From Cardiocondyla obscurior (Eukaryota; Arthropoda; Insecta; Hymenoptera; Formicidae): DNA of 64,000 bases. Positions within the stretch are counted from its first letter, which is position 1. Every line of letters begins with the position of its first letter. The translations under genes were made by a program, and so were the position numbers. The DNA is taken from the NCBI RefSeq assembly GCF_019399895.1, contig NC_091875.1:5084001-5148000 (forward strand), in the 5' to 3' direction. Under the pieces are notes generated by a model. It made no database searches and was not told where the DNA came from. It saw nothing but the letters and a program-made list of their open reading frames with translations. Below, one piece after another: positions 25,401 to 40,400 of the stretch.

Positions 25401-28400
25401 ATCGCTTTGTGTGGTTAGCTGAAGCTAGTCTAGAGCACCGTGCTGGGAAAGTGGCAAAGCTATTTGCCCTCGCCAAGTGGACAACGCGATGGGGAATCTC
25501 ATTTTAATGACATAACGGTGCTGTACGTATTTAAGCAACGATTTCACGCGTATCTCGGCACGCACGCGGTCAGCGCGACACTCCAACGTCGCTGCAAATC
25601 CAACTAAAATTGTTTATTCGCGCCTAACTCAATAATTCAAGAAAAGGGACGCTCGACTGCGGTACTTGAATATTAGCGAAGTAATTACATCATTATTATC
25701 GTAGCGAAGGTCGACTGGAAAAGCCGGGCGGTCAACTTTAACGGGAGGCGAAAGAAAAGTTTCGGAAGAATGCATTCATTACTTCGTCTACAGAAACGAC
25801 TCTTTTCGATGAGTTTAAGAAACTTTATCTTCGCGACCTCACGTCGGGATAAACGTACAATTGGCGGCGAGGTTTTGATCGAGGTTTTCAAAACGGCATT
25901 AAAATTAATTGTCGTAATTATCCCGGATCGTAAAATTAATAATAAATTACAAAAAGGGGAAGCTTTGCGCCTCGATTTAACACGGGGGTGACCTTTTGAG
26001 AATGTCACCATTGTGATCTCCGGTCTCGCGATAACTATCCAGAGCGTGTCGTGAATATTAAGTATTTTCCGTATCGGGGAAAGCTTGCGAAACTTGTGCC
26101 CCGTGTCTGCCGTAGTGATAACGCCGATGACGCGGGTGAAAGATGGATCGGTTTACGCGAGAGTATTTAATACACACACGAGAACGCAGGCAGCCGCCGC
26201 TCGGTGTTACGTAATTTTGCAGCGAAAGAGAAGGGAGAATTGCGCCGCCTGCACGGGCATTTTACGATTCAATGCGCTCACAGCCTACGACGTTATTAAC
26301 GAATAAAAGACGATATCGGCTACAAAGTTTATCCGTAGCTTTACAGAAGAATACTCGCCGCGCTTCACGCCCGGCCGGATAACGAAATATAAAACCACTC
26401 GATAAAGACTCGGATATTACCGGGTACCGTGAACAAAAGGTCACTCTTAAACCTAGCCAAACGAAGCCGGCAGCGGAGAGAAAAGAGTTTCGAACTTTTT
26501 CAATTTTTCGATACCATTACGAGCCTCCGATATTTAATCTTAGCCTCTCGAAATGTAAAATTTCCGCCCGCCTCGATTGCGTTAAACGTTATATCACACG
26601 TTAACGTTGTAGTAGAGACGTTTGCACGTGAACGATATCATCGATAAGCTGCTTTCAGACAGGTAAGGAATTCAGATGACACTTCCGCGTTTCGTAGCTC
26701 GCACTCGAATTTCCTTTCGAGGCACGTCGATCTCGAAGCGGGGGCATCATCGGAGATACGAAATACGTGCCTTCTTTTCACGTGACTTCTGCATCCTCCC
26801 TTCGATCTGGGTCGAAGGGCCGTTTCTCAGGATGGCGTTATTGAAGTCGCGCGACGGATCGAAGGGTGGAATTCACGTCGGCATCGGGGAAACAAAGGAA
26901 CGTCAATGAATCGTCATTACGCTAAACATCACGCGCAACTCGTTGCGTCGGCAAACGCACGAAATTACGGTGGTGTGTAGCGTTGTTTAACATTATTTCG
27001 GATTAGCGCAACGATAACCGACCGCGCCTGCACGTGCGTTATATAATAAACTTGCCCCATTGTTTATTGCATAATAACGCACCTAACGATATAGCTATCG
27101 CTATGACGTCTGACATTCGCGCAGGTGACTATTGCACGTGACCGTATAGAAGAGTTCGTTATCCCAGAGATTTACCACAGCACCCGCAGCACGGTTTGAA
27201 ATTAATTACCTTCGACAAGAATCTCATCTCACAAACTCAAATTCCACGCTTTTCAATATTCCAGAGAGCTTCCCTTCTGCGTTTTAAAGCTTTCACACAC
27301 ACACGATGCGGTGAGAAGTAATTAAAATAAAATAAAATTAAAAAAGTGCATCGAAAGCGTCTCGCAAATTTGAAAGATTTCTGAAACAATGCTTCGCTGT
27401 TATATGTATATTTCGAATTTTACATTTAACGTTTTTTCGTCATTCCCCTACGTTCACCTACGCGAATCGTATCGGTACGTGACCATAGTCAAAGAGAATA
27501 ATACTGCAAGCCTATCTGGCAAACGCTGTTCGGTATTCTGCAGTAAATTCTTTGCTTGGCGGTCTTTTGCAGTAATATCGCATTTGTGCCGGGCACGATC
27601 TTTGTACGGCTTGAAGCGTATCGTTTTGTATGTACACGCGTGTTTGTGGGTCAGCCTCGTTCATTTATTCACGACCGGATATTTGGCTTCTATTGCATTC
27701 GATCGGGATAAAACGCGGCAGACACTCTAAAAAATATAACTGTTGGGTAATATTCCTGAAAGAGCCCTTTTAATACTTAATAGCGGCTTAACCTCATCGC
27801 TCAACGATACGATGATAATAAAGTGAACGCCTCGGTGGCACCAAGTCGGAGATATACGGATGGCGAAAAGCTAACGATCTTAATTCTTTTAATTACGAGG
27901 GAAAAAGGGGAATTTTCATTTTTAGATCCCGGCACGAGTCTTGAGTAACTGCGCCGGTTGTGGTCAATCTTTCCTAATGACGTTGCCTCCCGCGGATAAC
28001 ACCGTTATCTTCGTTTTATTCGGAAAAGAATACGACTTTGATACGATATTTTGATAATTATAATCATCCCGTTTAAACGTCCAATTAATATGAATCCCTT
28101 AGCAACTTGTTTAATCAATTTTCGAATTTGAATCAAAGATATATCGCTTCGCGGACGAGGCGATACGAATTATTAACTTTGCCGAAAAAGACAAGCTCTT
28201 GGTCGGAATATTTTTAAACGCATTTATCATTCGAACGTTTATTTCAAGGCATTAAATATCCGGTGCGTGCGATATTCTCCTTGCGAAACTCCGGCGGGAT
28301 AACTCTGTCGTATGGCAGATGCGCGTATCGCGGAAGATGTCTCCGCGAAACCCTCGTAAGGTAAGGACAATGCGCCGCCGGCGATTCCCGGGGGCGCAGA

Positions 28401-31400
28401 AGGAAGGGATGCACCACGCGTACCTATTGCGCTCGCGCTCGACGGCAGGGATGATCGGAACAGAGAAAACCGAGAGAGCGAAAGACGACGCGGCGCCCTA
28501 TCCCGCGCTCCCTTCTCACCCCTAGCAACTCCGCCGACAGAGACAGCGCGCGTTGGGGTGGCAGCAGCACGACGAACACGGGCGAGGGGCGACGGCGATG
28601 GCAGAAGCGTACGGGGGCGCGAGAGGGTGGACGGCAAAGGCGCATGCCAGTTGGGCCCTCGCCGCGCTACGAGTCGGGCAACCCCAGAATTCTCGCCCTC
28701 TCTTGCCGGGAAAGCCCGGCCGGTCGCGCGAAACGCTTAACCCTTACGCGCGCGGTGTACTTCGGGGACGAAATACCACCGGCGGCGACTCGTCGGCGAG
28801 CCTCGGACTCGCCGCCGTGGTCGCACATAATGCCCGTGCAGTGATAACAGCCGGCGATAATTATTGCCGCGCACCGCTTCCGACGCGTCCTCCCGTGACC
28901 CCGGCGAGGACGATCGACTGCCGTCTGTCTCGCGCGCGCGGCTCATCGGCCTCGCCATCTCGCCGGCATCGTGCAAGTGTTACGACGGAAATGAAGACGC
29001 GCGGACGTCTACCCCGCGACACGTGATCGTGCACCGATCAACTCGGGAGGCTCCTTCCGGGATGCATTCGCATGTGATTATCGCGATTGGAAGTGACGTA
29101 CGATGGTATCTCAATATCCGCGACACACGGATAACTGATCGCAAAGATATTCTCATGAACCCGTGGCATTAATCGTCAATAAAATATTTTTTAATATTCT
29201 AATAGCCTGTATCTATGAAGCTAAATAATTGTTTTTTTAATATTTTTTTTTAGTATGAGATAACAATTTTTAGATTGGGCTCAAGGGATTATTTGTTAAT
29301 ACAATGCTAATGTTGCATATTCAGTGGTAATGCAAATTAATAATTTTCGGTATTATCCGTGTATTTATTACGGTTTATGATTGTGATAAAATTTTTAAAG
29401 CACCATGCTCGTTGCACCCGCGAGGTTCATTTGTAGAAAATGAAGGATTAGGAATTCAAGGCGTAAAAATTTTTATCCCGGTCGGAAAGTTCATGCAAGA
29501 GGGCAACGTACGGCGATAGATCTAAAAGGGTTAAACGTGGAAGGCCAAGGGCGGTGCGGACGGTCTCGTGGGAATTGACGAGCAATCGACCTTTGCTAAA
29601 ACGAAGGTCTGCAAAATTCAGATTATTCGTTAAGATATTCAGAACGCGCGTCACGAAGGCGCGTTAATTCGACGCGGTCGCGCACGGCAGGAATTTCTAT
29701 AAAAAATAAGTCTTCAAATGAGCGCCATTAAACATATAATTGTTTTAAGCGCTCGCGTTATCGCGATGTGTGAAAACGAATGTTAATCGAGATATTTTCA
29801 TCTCGTAAAAAGTGTGGTAACTCATGCGTATGTTGACATAAAGTAAAAAAAAAAAAAAGAGCAACTTTTGATAGCCAACTAATGCGTTTTATCATTAAAC
29901 GCATCTCGTTGAGTACGCTCCATTGTTTCCCATTCGTATCAAATTGTCGGTTTCATTCGAATGTTTTTGCACGCCTATCTGCGATTTGGTAATTCAAGTG
30001 AAGCTGTCGAATTTGCGGCTCGTGGCACGGCGCGGGCCGTGTGTCTCGATCGATGTTTTAATCAAGAAAATAGTCCGAGTGAAACCACGTATTTACGGTT
30101 TCACCAACGCGAACGGTTACGAAACGCGCGACAGGATAGGGTTCGCTCGTTTGAAGATAGGGTTAAAATAAAATCGATGTTGATGGCATTTAAGCGTCGG
30201 TTACTTTATCCATCACGCTACTTTATTTATTTTTTTTTTATTTTTTTTTTTTACTTGAGGAAAAGAGAGACGGAGAAGGAAAGAGCAGTGCGTTAAAAAA
30301 TCGCGTAACGTTGAAAATTTGTATTCATTAAGTCAAATAACATTATAATTTCCATCTAAATTATTTTTGAACGGAATAGTAGCCTTCGTGAAAAATATCG
30401 CGTTTGGCATTAAACTCGCTTTAGCGATATATATATATAACTGTCTTTTTAAAGATTATCCGAAAGGTTAAAGAGATTACACGGGAAAGCTATTAAAAAA
30501 TCAGCGCAATCCAAACGATGCGGGTTACGCTCCTACGAGCGAAAGTAATTGAACGACAGGAATTTATATTTTGCATGAGAAAGAGAGAAAAAATAAAATA
30601 AAATTCTAAGACATACCCCGCTTCACGTAGCGTACGATGAACAACCTTTTGATAAAACCGACGTGGTTACCGAGAGCGTAGTTGCGCCGTGGTGGCAACC
30701 TGATTATTCATGTATTCGACTAGCAACTCCAGCAACTCTGTTTTCGATGCACGCTTTACACGCTGCCGAATACATTACGTCGTTCGCAGAGGCGATAATG
30801 CGATGAGAAGATAGTACTCCTCTTCTTTTTTATCCGTAACAAGCATCGCCAAATTACTGCCGATACCGCTTCGAGTGGAGCATACAGAAAATAATGCTTT
30901 ATCGCAGAGATTTCTCTCTCTTCTTTCTCTCTCTTCTTTCTCTCTCTCACTTTCTCTCGTAATTTTCAATACCATCCGTTTGTATTTTACTCGCATTTAA
31001 AGGAAAAATAAAGAATGCAAACGATACATTTTTTTTCCGCGTTCACGTTTACACGTTCGAAAATGTGAAAGAGAAGGTTTTATCTCGCGTTAGTAAAGAA
31101 TAAAAAAACAAATTGTTCACGAAAAAGTAATATTTCTTTGCTCCGAGATGAAATAAAAATTACAATAAATAGAACGTGATTCAATTGATCCGATGCACTT
31201 TTTCTTGCCGTTGTTACATGCTGCGCCAGAATTTAATGAACATCGACATTATCATCGAGTCCTGCGCATCATAAATGTGAGAAAACTTGTCGCGCCGACT
31301 GTTTAAATGAGTTTATGATCGATTCGTCGCTTCAGGAGAATTCTCCTCGTCAAACTCGAGTCCGTCGTGGCGCTTCGATTCTAAGAAAATTCAAATACCG

Positions 31401-34400
31401 TCTACGTGCGAGATGTGAAAGAAAAAAAAAAAGAAATAAAAAGAAAAAAAAAATAAAAAAAAAGAAATAAAAAAGTATGTATATACGTAACGTAGATTTG
31501 AATTTTTTGGAACAACAAAAACGAAGCGGCTGTTGCGGCGCGCTTTTTTCCACAGGCGCAACCTTCGATAAACCGTGATGGACTCCGATAACGAGTTTAC
31601 GCGAGTTTCCGAAGTGGTTATCACCGGCGCGTCGACACGGGGCGAATCTTCGCCTTTAATTCGTTTCCGGCCGGCCGTACATTTCCTTTTAGGGGCAGGT
31701 TAGATAATTTCTCGTTAAACAAAATTTAGCGTTACGTGTTCATCTCAGGTACCTGCGCGAGAGCCTCGTGCTCGGTCCGTTGGATTGTTTTGTGCAAAAT
31801 ATCGCGTGGAAAATAGCGACAGGAATAGATGCGCGCCATTTTCCCGCGGAGCTGTTTGTATTAATACGGGATTGCACGTCCCGCTGTGAGGGAAACGACA
31901 TTTCCGCGCGACAGGTAATTTGCTATTCCGCTTTAGAATTAGTCGACTAATTGCCACGGTTTCATGATGAGGGCGAATTCGAAGCTCTCCCGGAAACACG
32001 ATGTGTACACGTCGCGACACGTGTAAGCGTTGCGCGATCACGCTTCCTTGTCGCATTCAATTTCGTTATTTTTTTCGCTATCGATAGATCGCCGGCAAAG
32101 CAAGCGACCGAAGGGACGAAATTCGCGCCGAAATTAACATATAATGCTCGAACGCGCTGTTTGATGCTCGATCAGGGAGAAAAGCCAGAGTGAGCCTCCC
32201 GAGTGTACGATTCTCGACAAACTTGATCGCCACGTGTGAACATGTAAAAAAAAAAAGATTTTCATCGAGTTACGATCGTGATCGATTTAGGATTCACGAA
32301 AGAGTGCAAGAAACCGCTCGAAGGTATCGTTCAATGTGGGAAACGCGCAGCCAATATGTTCGCGTGTCTGTGGAACTTCTTCGACTGGTAAGATGTGTTG
32401 TAATGGCATTTATTTCTACATAAGACGTCGGGTATAACGCGGAAAACGGTTATTAAAAGCACCTGTTTCTCGTTCTTTTTTTTTTCTTTCAATAATAAAC
32501 CGATCGATCTTTTTCCAATTATCGAATCTCGCCGTATGACATCTCACTATCTACATCCCTATATTTTCCATTACGCTGCCCATAAAATCTTTTGGTTTGC
32601 ATGCGGGCTGTCGCGACGGAAAAGAATTGTAATTACCCGCCACATAAAAACGATCGACGATTGTGTAGCTTTTATTTTATTAATCAAAGGACGCGGCGTT
32701 AGGTATATATTTGTATGTAAGTTTCGCGGGGGTTTTCTTACATCTCACCTTTATTAATTCGCAGAGACGGAAATAGCATGCGCGCTCACAATCGAATCTC
32801 TTCCGCAGCCTGTGACTTAAAATTAGTATTGCATAATTCGTTGGAACTAGATTAGAGACGATAAATCCTTTTCTCCTTTCGTGCCTTCCTCGATAAAATT
32901 TATTAGTTCATCACTAGTCATCTATTTACTATTCTCGAATCTCGATATTAATCATTTTAAGTTTTATTTTTATTCGCTGGTATATACTTATGTATTAACA
33001 CGACAAATACGCACGGAACAAATATAATCACGTACTCAAAGAAATTTTATTCAGCTGCTGTGCTTTTTTGCGCTATTCCCTTCAGCTCTTATCTTCATTT
33101 CACGCGCGAAATATTTCAAAGTAATTGAAATAAAACAAAAAGGAAGCTTCGCAGCAGAAGCACGAAAGTCCACAATGCAATCGCAATATCGCCGGACGAT
33201 TTGATAGAGCAAGTTCTGCCTTCATCTTCCATTATTTTTTTTCCGCCAGACAATTTTCAGTCTTTCTCTCTCTCTCTCTCTTTCTCCCTCTTTTCAAAGC
33301 AGCCTCTTTAGACAATTTTCGGTCTGCATTTTAGACCTGTCCACGTTATTATTTTATTATTTCTACGTTCCTGTCCGTTATCATTGTATGAAAGAGAGAT
33401 GTTCAATTGTAAAAGGGGAGGGAATATGTGCGAAATGCACATCAAAAGAACGTTATTACTGATTCATGAAAATATGCATGAAATACAAATAGCATCACTT
33501 CTTTACCCTACACTCAGACGATGAAACGAGGCGAATATTATTATTGCACCTGAATATTTTAGTTGTATTATTGACAAATTTACATTTCAATTTTAAAGAT
33601 CAGTTTTTTTTTATGTATAAAAAAAAAATATTTAATAGTCGCCATTTTAAAATTTATAGAAATATGCGCGGAATAAAAATAGGTGAAATTCTATAAGTAA
33701 TTTGTTTCTTAAATTTATGAGAGATTACAGAGCGCGCGTCATTAAATTCGAATATTAGTTAATTACATTAATAATTAGGGTAGGAGTAGGTGGTTAGAGT
33801 AGGTTATTTTTTTCTTTCCGTCTTTCCTTCCTTTTTTTCGTAGCACTTGACAGTATTCTAGATTATCCTAACGTGTTGCAGCATTTTAAATCACTCGACG
33901 CTATATAACACTGCTCTGTTTTTTTTTTTTTTTATAATTACAATTCCTATCGCCGACACTATCACTCAATTGACTATTGGTCTTCTCAATAAAAATTAAA
34001 TCCCACGGGAAGATCGGGTGATTTTTCGACGTGCCCTGTTGAGAACGAACTTTAAAATGTATTCTCGCATCCGCGGAAATCTCCAATCGAATATCGCACC
34101 GGCCGAGTTGAGCGGATGTATTTCCTTACGTATAAATATAATATGCTCTCCTTCAGCCGCGAGAACGTCCGAAATAGCTCTCTCGATACTTGCATCTTTT
34201 TCTTTCTTTCACGATGTCTGTAGAATGCACGCGCGAATCACTGTCGTAGTTTATACCGATGCGCAAATTCACCCGCTGTCGATCTATCGTTTCGATATAT
34301 GTCTGAGCTTTTTTATTTTGCTCCTAGCCGGGCGAAATGTACGCACACGTTGATAATACGACCGAAAGAGGAATCGAGCGAATAAAACCTAGTACCCGAT

Positions 34401-37400
34401 GAGACTACGTGGCGTCGAAATAAAGCATTGTAACCCACGTCGCGATAAAGGGGTCGATTGTCGCCGATAAGAGAAACGCGTATACAGGTCAAATGTTCTG
34501 CTCTACGAAATTACTAATTTCTCAAATTAAGAAATATTAAAATTAATTACAATTAATCAAAATCAATGGAAGAAAATTATTCCACGAGCATATATGTATA
34601 TTGCAACTTATCCGTCGCGTTCGTCTGTCGCGGCGAGAGTTTCCGGCAAGAATATCCGTTCTGCAGAAAGTTAACTGGTTGTGCAAAATGAGAATTGCAG
34701 CTTGACAAATATAATTAATCTCTCGGTGTTGTCTCCGTTCTTCCGTCACGCCAAGTCCTTTTGTGTCTCGCTTAGCAAATTCGGCCGCTTTTAAGCGCGC
34801 CCTTTTCCTTCCTGAACGATGAGGGGAGTTTCACTATTTTCCCCGACCAAACTTTTCGCCATGGTTATCGATCGGTCACCTAGGTCATGTTGCGAGGGAT
34901 TGCACTCACCAGGAAGACTCGCACGGCTGAGACACGTGCGTCGCCGATGCGATATAGTATGCACAGTATGTAAAGGTACATTCACACATATTACGGACGA
35001 TATTTGGTATAACCATACGATTTAAATTGTCGTTCGTGTACGAACAATTTAAAAAACTAAAACGACTATTAAAAAATTAGGTAGGCAAAGAAAAATAAAA
35101 TTAATTCGACAGTAGGTACGTAAAGAAGCGAATAATTTATACGTTTAGATAATTATATCACGTTGAATAATAAATTAAGTACGATATTATTAAACGGCAG
35201 TTTCGAATGTGCAATTTATCACAAGTGCGTTTAATTGTTGTACGGGGCAAGGGTGACGTTATATTGTAATCCAGATACGAAGAGTTCAATGCAGACAATT
35301 TGCGATCTTCAATGACATTGTTGGGTTTTATGCGCCTCTAAACGCTCGCGTTACCTTAATTAACGTTCAATTTATGATTTATAACCGTTGGCGAAACAAA
35401 CTGTATATTTCCGCGCGCGTGAGATATGGCTATCAAATTTCCAAAAGTAAAATCGTTCCGCTGCATATTTGATGCAGCAGAATGCTGCAGAGATAAGGGC
35501 CGGCTGTGGACGAAAATTGGACAGGGAGAAACGAGAAAGGGACGATTCGCCGTTACTTCGAAAGGGGGATCTATTCTGTTTCAATTATACCCCTGGGATG
35601 CTGTGAGAGGAAATGATGTATTGATGCGTATGGTATACCACGGCCGACAAGACGGCGTATCGATCTAAACTGTGTAAACCTGGTATACACTCGTCGCTAC
35701 GTACAGGCAGACTCGAAGAGCGTGTCGTAATAATTAACTCGCCGAGTGTACAATTCGCGTCGGTAGATAAGTTGCAAATTTTCCGACCGTAAAGATACAA
35801 TCGCGATTGCGCTTTAATCTTGACATGCCTTTAGGAGATATACGTCCGTCGACAGCGGTGGCATAAGCAATTGAAACTCTCGCGACTCTTCGTTATCAAA
35901 TGAACTTTTTGCAACATAATTTTTGTAAACCGTTATTCAAAATATTAATCGTGTTTCCTGCATTACGTAAGCTCCTTCAAAAGCGATAATAATGGTGTCG
36001 AGAATTTAAAGAAAAAAAAAAAAAATCTTTGTTTTAAAGTACAGCTTTGAAAACAGAAAGTTGATAATCTTGTTGCCGTCTATTTGAAATTCATGCATTC
36101 TCACGCCGCGTATATCACTTTCGAAAGAAGCCCCCTCGTGTAGCGCTGGTTAGCCGGCCTGTAAGCTGCGAGATAACTTTTAGTCCTGCGATCAATATTC
36201 AGCGGAGGAGCTTGACAAAGAGCAACAGGATGCATCCGCTGGGGAAGTTAACATAAATTCTGCAACTAATATCCCGTCTTACACCATTAAGCTTGGCATG
36301 CTTATAAATTAACTTTGGCGTAGTTTATTTTGTTCTCCCATAAATTTCATATCGGCTGCCTTTCGAGCAGTGAACTGTCTTCTGGCAGTTATACCACGAT
36401 GTCACTCGGCACTCGCCAAACTTCGCGAGGCAAACGTAAAGTTTGCCGATAAATTTCTTCGACACTAAGTCGCGGGTTGCGGGAAGAAGGAGATGAAAAC
36501 CGAGAAGAAGACGAAGCTGGTAGAAAAAGAAGAGACGAGCGAAAGCAGCTTTATCGACTAGACCCGGCCTGTATTGGAACCTACGGGTACCTGCAAGGGT
36601 CGCTCGCCATGTTTGTCCCGGTTGCGCGAATTTCACGGCGATAGTATGCTCGCAATGTCGCTCGCCAATTTTTGAGAATTAAAAAAAAAAAAAGAAAAAA
36701 ATAGAAAATAAAAAAATATAGAGAGGGGCAAGGAAGGAAATGACGAGAACAGTCGATTCGCGATGCATACGAGACTGCCGGAAGAGAGCAAGCTTGGGAA
36801 AGCGACGCGTTTTCATGGAGCTCATACTGTAGAAGATCCTCTTACGTTCTTCCAATATGAAGCACAACGAGACGAGCAAGCACTTCGCCTCGGTTTACGC
36901 GAGGAGCTTTCATCCAGGATGCAAAAATATTTGCGAGTTCTCGTCAAGAGGCTTTTCATACGCATCTAGCCCCGTCGTTCATTCTTCCTTTTAGTCACAA
37001 AACTGCTTCTTTTCGCGAATTTTTTTTTATTTTACTTATTTAATACATATATCGTATAATATCTATTTTTTAACTCGACCGCGATAAACTCGATTACGGT
37101 TAAAAATATTTATTTGTGCTGCACGTACATATACAGCATCTAAAGACGGACAGTCGACGATAAAAATTAAAGTAGCGCACATTCGATATGTGCAATCGTT
37201 CGTAAAATATTTAGATGATCGCTACCAAGTCGAGAAAAAAAATTTCTAATTAATTTGCTCGATGGGACATTCTTTCTATCTGGATCTTTCCTCTTAAAAT
37301 ATACACTTTGTTGCTTATATGTATAATATATCCGCCTAAAACGAGACTTGTGCGACTCGAGACTCTGTATAGGTTTACTCGTGTTTATTCAAGCGATTGC

Positions 37401-40400
37401 TTCATGAGCACGGTCGAGGTCTCTGCATTCATATATGTAACCCCCGCATGCTAATTTTATCCCGACCTTCCCGCGGATGCTGCAATTCCGACAAGGTCAT
37501 GCATGAAAAAAAAAAAGAGAAAAAAAAAGAAGGATCCGTTTCTATAATCCGGTTTTTATATACCGCTATTTTTCCTGCTGGTCCATTAGCAATTTATCGA
37601 CGTCCAATTATTCGCGACGCTTCTTCAGATCTATTTCTGTGGGATATCGATTTCGATGCTTTCGACGGGAATTTCTGGGTCAAGTGATAGGGTGAACTTC
37701 AAGGATTGTGAGCGTGCGCCGCGATGTTATCGCGCAAAGGAGCGAATTTTCTCCGTCATTATAAACGTTGGCGATACGGAGCTATGGTCGGGATCGCACT
37801 GGGAAATGACATTTAGTACGCATAAACGACATTTTAATAACTTAATTGTCGTGGATTTTAAGCGAATTTAATTTAGACGCGTATATACAGACCCGGCAGA
37901 TCGCATTAAACTTTCATTTTCAAACTGCCGGGCGGTAGGTGCATGCCTTTTTAATTGTTTGCTCAACTCCGTCCCTTTCGTCGCGCTCGACGTTACATTC
38001 GAGCGGAACTGCTCTAATTTTTTCATTATGACGCGCGATACCGTATCATTGGTAAATATACGTCGGTGAGACGAACACCGTAGCAGGCATGCAAGGAACA
38101 GCACGAGCTTTCTCACGTTACTTTCCACGGAACGTCCCAAAGCGTACCAAATTCTTTTTGCTACGTTTGCTTCCGGTCCCGCGGCGCTTTCATTGTCATT
38201 AAATTTGTAGCGAGTTATCAGAAATTCAAGCAGTCTGAACTTTGACATACAAGTTTCGTTGACATATTAGAATATTTCTGTTACATTTGTTTACTCTTGC
38301 CTGAACGTGCAATAAAATAAAGTCTGCAGGAAATTGGAAAAATTCTCATTTCTTTTAATACCGTTCAGTATTCACGAATGGTTTGAAAATTCTGGGGCAC
38401 AGCGGTAACTGCCAATGTAACATATGACGGGACAATCGCGGTGCCGGCGTTTTCATTTCAGTAAGAAGCATTCCTTGGTCGGAAAAGATCGGTGCGGTGG
38501 AGATCGTTCGGCGCGTAGGTACGCATTCACCGCGCGCCATCGCGAATAAACGAGGGTATACGTCGCGCTACATCAAAGGGTTTAGATCGTGGCGCATCGC
38601 ACCGCATCGCGACGACCCAATTTCGGTCGCCGCGTGCGCGAACGTTAAAGTAACACACGACGGTGCATTTTGAGTACATCCGGCGCGACGCAGCGGTCGT
38701 TCGCCGAGTATTCCCGACGCGACCGGCTTCTCCGTAGCGACCCCGTAAATGCCAGAACTCGGTATTGCCGGATGCCGCGTGTCACATCGCCTTTGGTAAG
38801 GATATATATCGCGGGAACAAGCGTTTAGGCAATTTTATCCGTTTTATATTTTTTTTTTTTTTTAGTTTGTATTGAATCTTGGGAGTAAACCGCTGACCAA
38901 AATTAAGTACACCAATGCCCTCAGCGGTTTACTCCTAGATAGTCATTTAGAAAATTATCGTGATTGCTAAAATAACAGAAAAAAAATAAGGGTCAACAGC
39001 ATTGCCTCTTATAAAAAAAAAAGAAAGAAACTTTTGAGCGCAGTTGTTGAGAAAACACAGCAGTTTAGCGATTCCGGGGATGAAAACGGCTCTATCAGGC
39101 ACAAGTGTTGTTTAGTACGTTGATTTTTAATTGCATCACGAGCTCAGGAGTTATACGGCATCTCCTTCTCTCGTTTTCTAGACCAGCCATTAGAGCAGCA
39201 ATTTTGCACCAATTAAGGGCAGTCATTAAAATCTGCGCGTATAGTTGCAAGCTGTGAGCGGATCGGAGGACGCGAGTCACGCAATGGAGTGTCTGGAATT
39301 TCATTTGGACGCTGTTCCGGGCCCGCTATTCCAGACGAATGCGACGTTAATGGCATTAATCATTCCGTCGTCGACGCAGCATGACGACGCGTGTTTCGTT
39401 ACAGTCGATTATCTTATCGCCGTCTAAACACGATTGAACTCTAATGCTAGTTAAGATCAGCAGCGATCGACATTCAGCGAATGGAAAATGGGTGGCAAAT
39501 CGTTCAATTGCATCTGCGGTTTCGTGTTGATACCATGTTGCTATCGCTTTGAGTTTTTTTCTTTTTTTTATATTTTTTTTGTGGCAAAACAAATCGATAG
39601 AATATGACGGCAGTCGACCCCGTTTAGCCAGACTAACCGATCCCGTCATTAGAACGCGGAGAAAAGCCAGATGTGAATTTAAGGGAAATTTTACAGTTGA
39701 AAAAGACACGTCAGTCATAATAATTTCGACCGTAATTTGAATGATTACTCGGACTGGATTAATTCGCGTGGTGCCTTATTCGCGAAGGGATTGCAAATAT
39801 CTGTGATATATCAAACTGCTTTTCTCCACTTTCTTCGACCGGAAAAGAAAAAAGAAAAAAAAACGACGTCGAATGCACTCGAGGTGATATCGAATTATTA
39901 CATTTAGCGCGATATTGGATGAAATTATATCTCGCTCATTATATTTCAATGGCAATTGGCACGGAAGGTTCAATTACCGTCACGCGAAAACGAGATACTT
40001 TTATTATTCTCAGCCGCGCCGTGATCTCGATGACAATTTATAACAGTTCTCACAATTTCGGGAGATTAAATCGAATCAAGTCAATGGATAAATGGATTCC
40101 GGGATATAATATCGAGCGACACGCGTCGGGAATGGAAATGGAAATTCGACGGGGCTCTGTCGAGCGTCCCAGCTCGGTGATCGAGGTGCACGCGTGCGCG
40201 CTCGTTCACGCGGATGCATTTCGCGTCACGTGCAACGCTCGACCGTAGGCACTGTGACCGCCGCGTTACGAATGTCTGGACCTCTGATCCAGAACGTCGT
40301 ACGTAGGTATCTGGGCGGCGTACGTGCCCGCCCGTCTCAGGAATAAAATCGCTCTGGACGATAAATCGATCTCTCCGTTAACCGAGGCGACTTTCCGAAC

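Noticed and set aside
26652..26668. CAGACAG/GTAAGG as a second recursive splice site or micro-exon
   Set aside because: The preceding pyrimidine tract is very short and the site has no other support. Weaker than the 25246 candidate.
28553..29026. 157-codon + ORF in the GC-rich block
   Set aside because: No domain, several other frames open in the same interval, Arg/Ala/Ser bias typical of CpG-rich DNA.
33775..33806. TAGG/GTAGG-rich run resembling insect telomere repeat (TTAGG)n
   Set aside because: Units are irregular and too few. Better explained as simple G-rich sequence.
35426..35668. 80-codon + ORF with balanced composition
   Set aside because: Somewhat protein-like but without recognisable family, promoter or splice context inside kmr intron 2. 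One such frame in 64 kb can arise by chance.
36763..36969. 68-codon + ORF with a helical Glu/Arg/Leu-rich end
   Set aside because: No homologue recognised and no splice sites in phase with kmr. Left as unsupported.
39229..39243. 14-mer AAAATCTGCGCGTA shared with the copy B repeat near 61794
   Set aside because: Exact 14-mers recur several times by chance in a window this size, and the flanks do not align.
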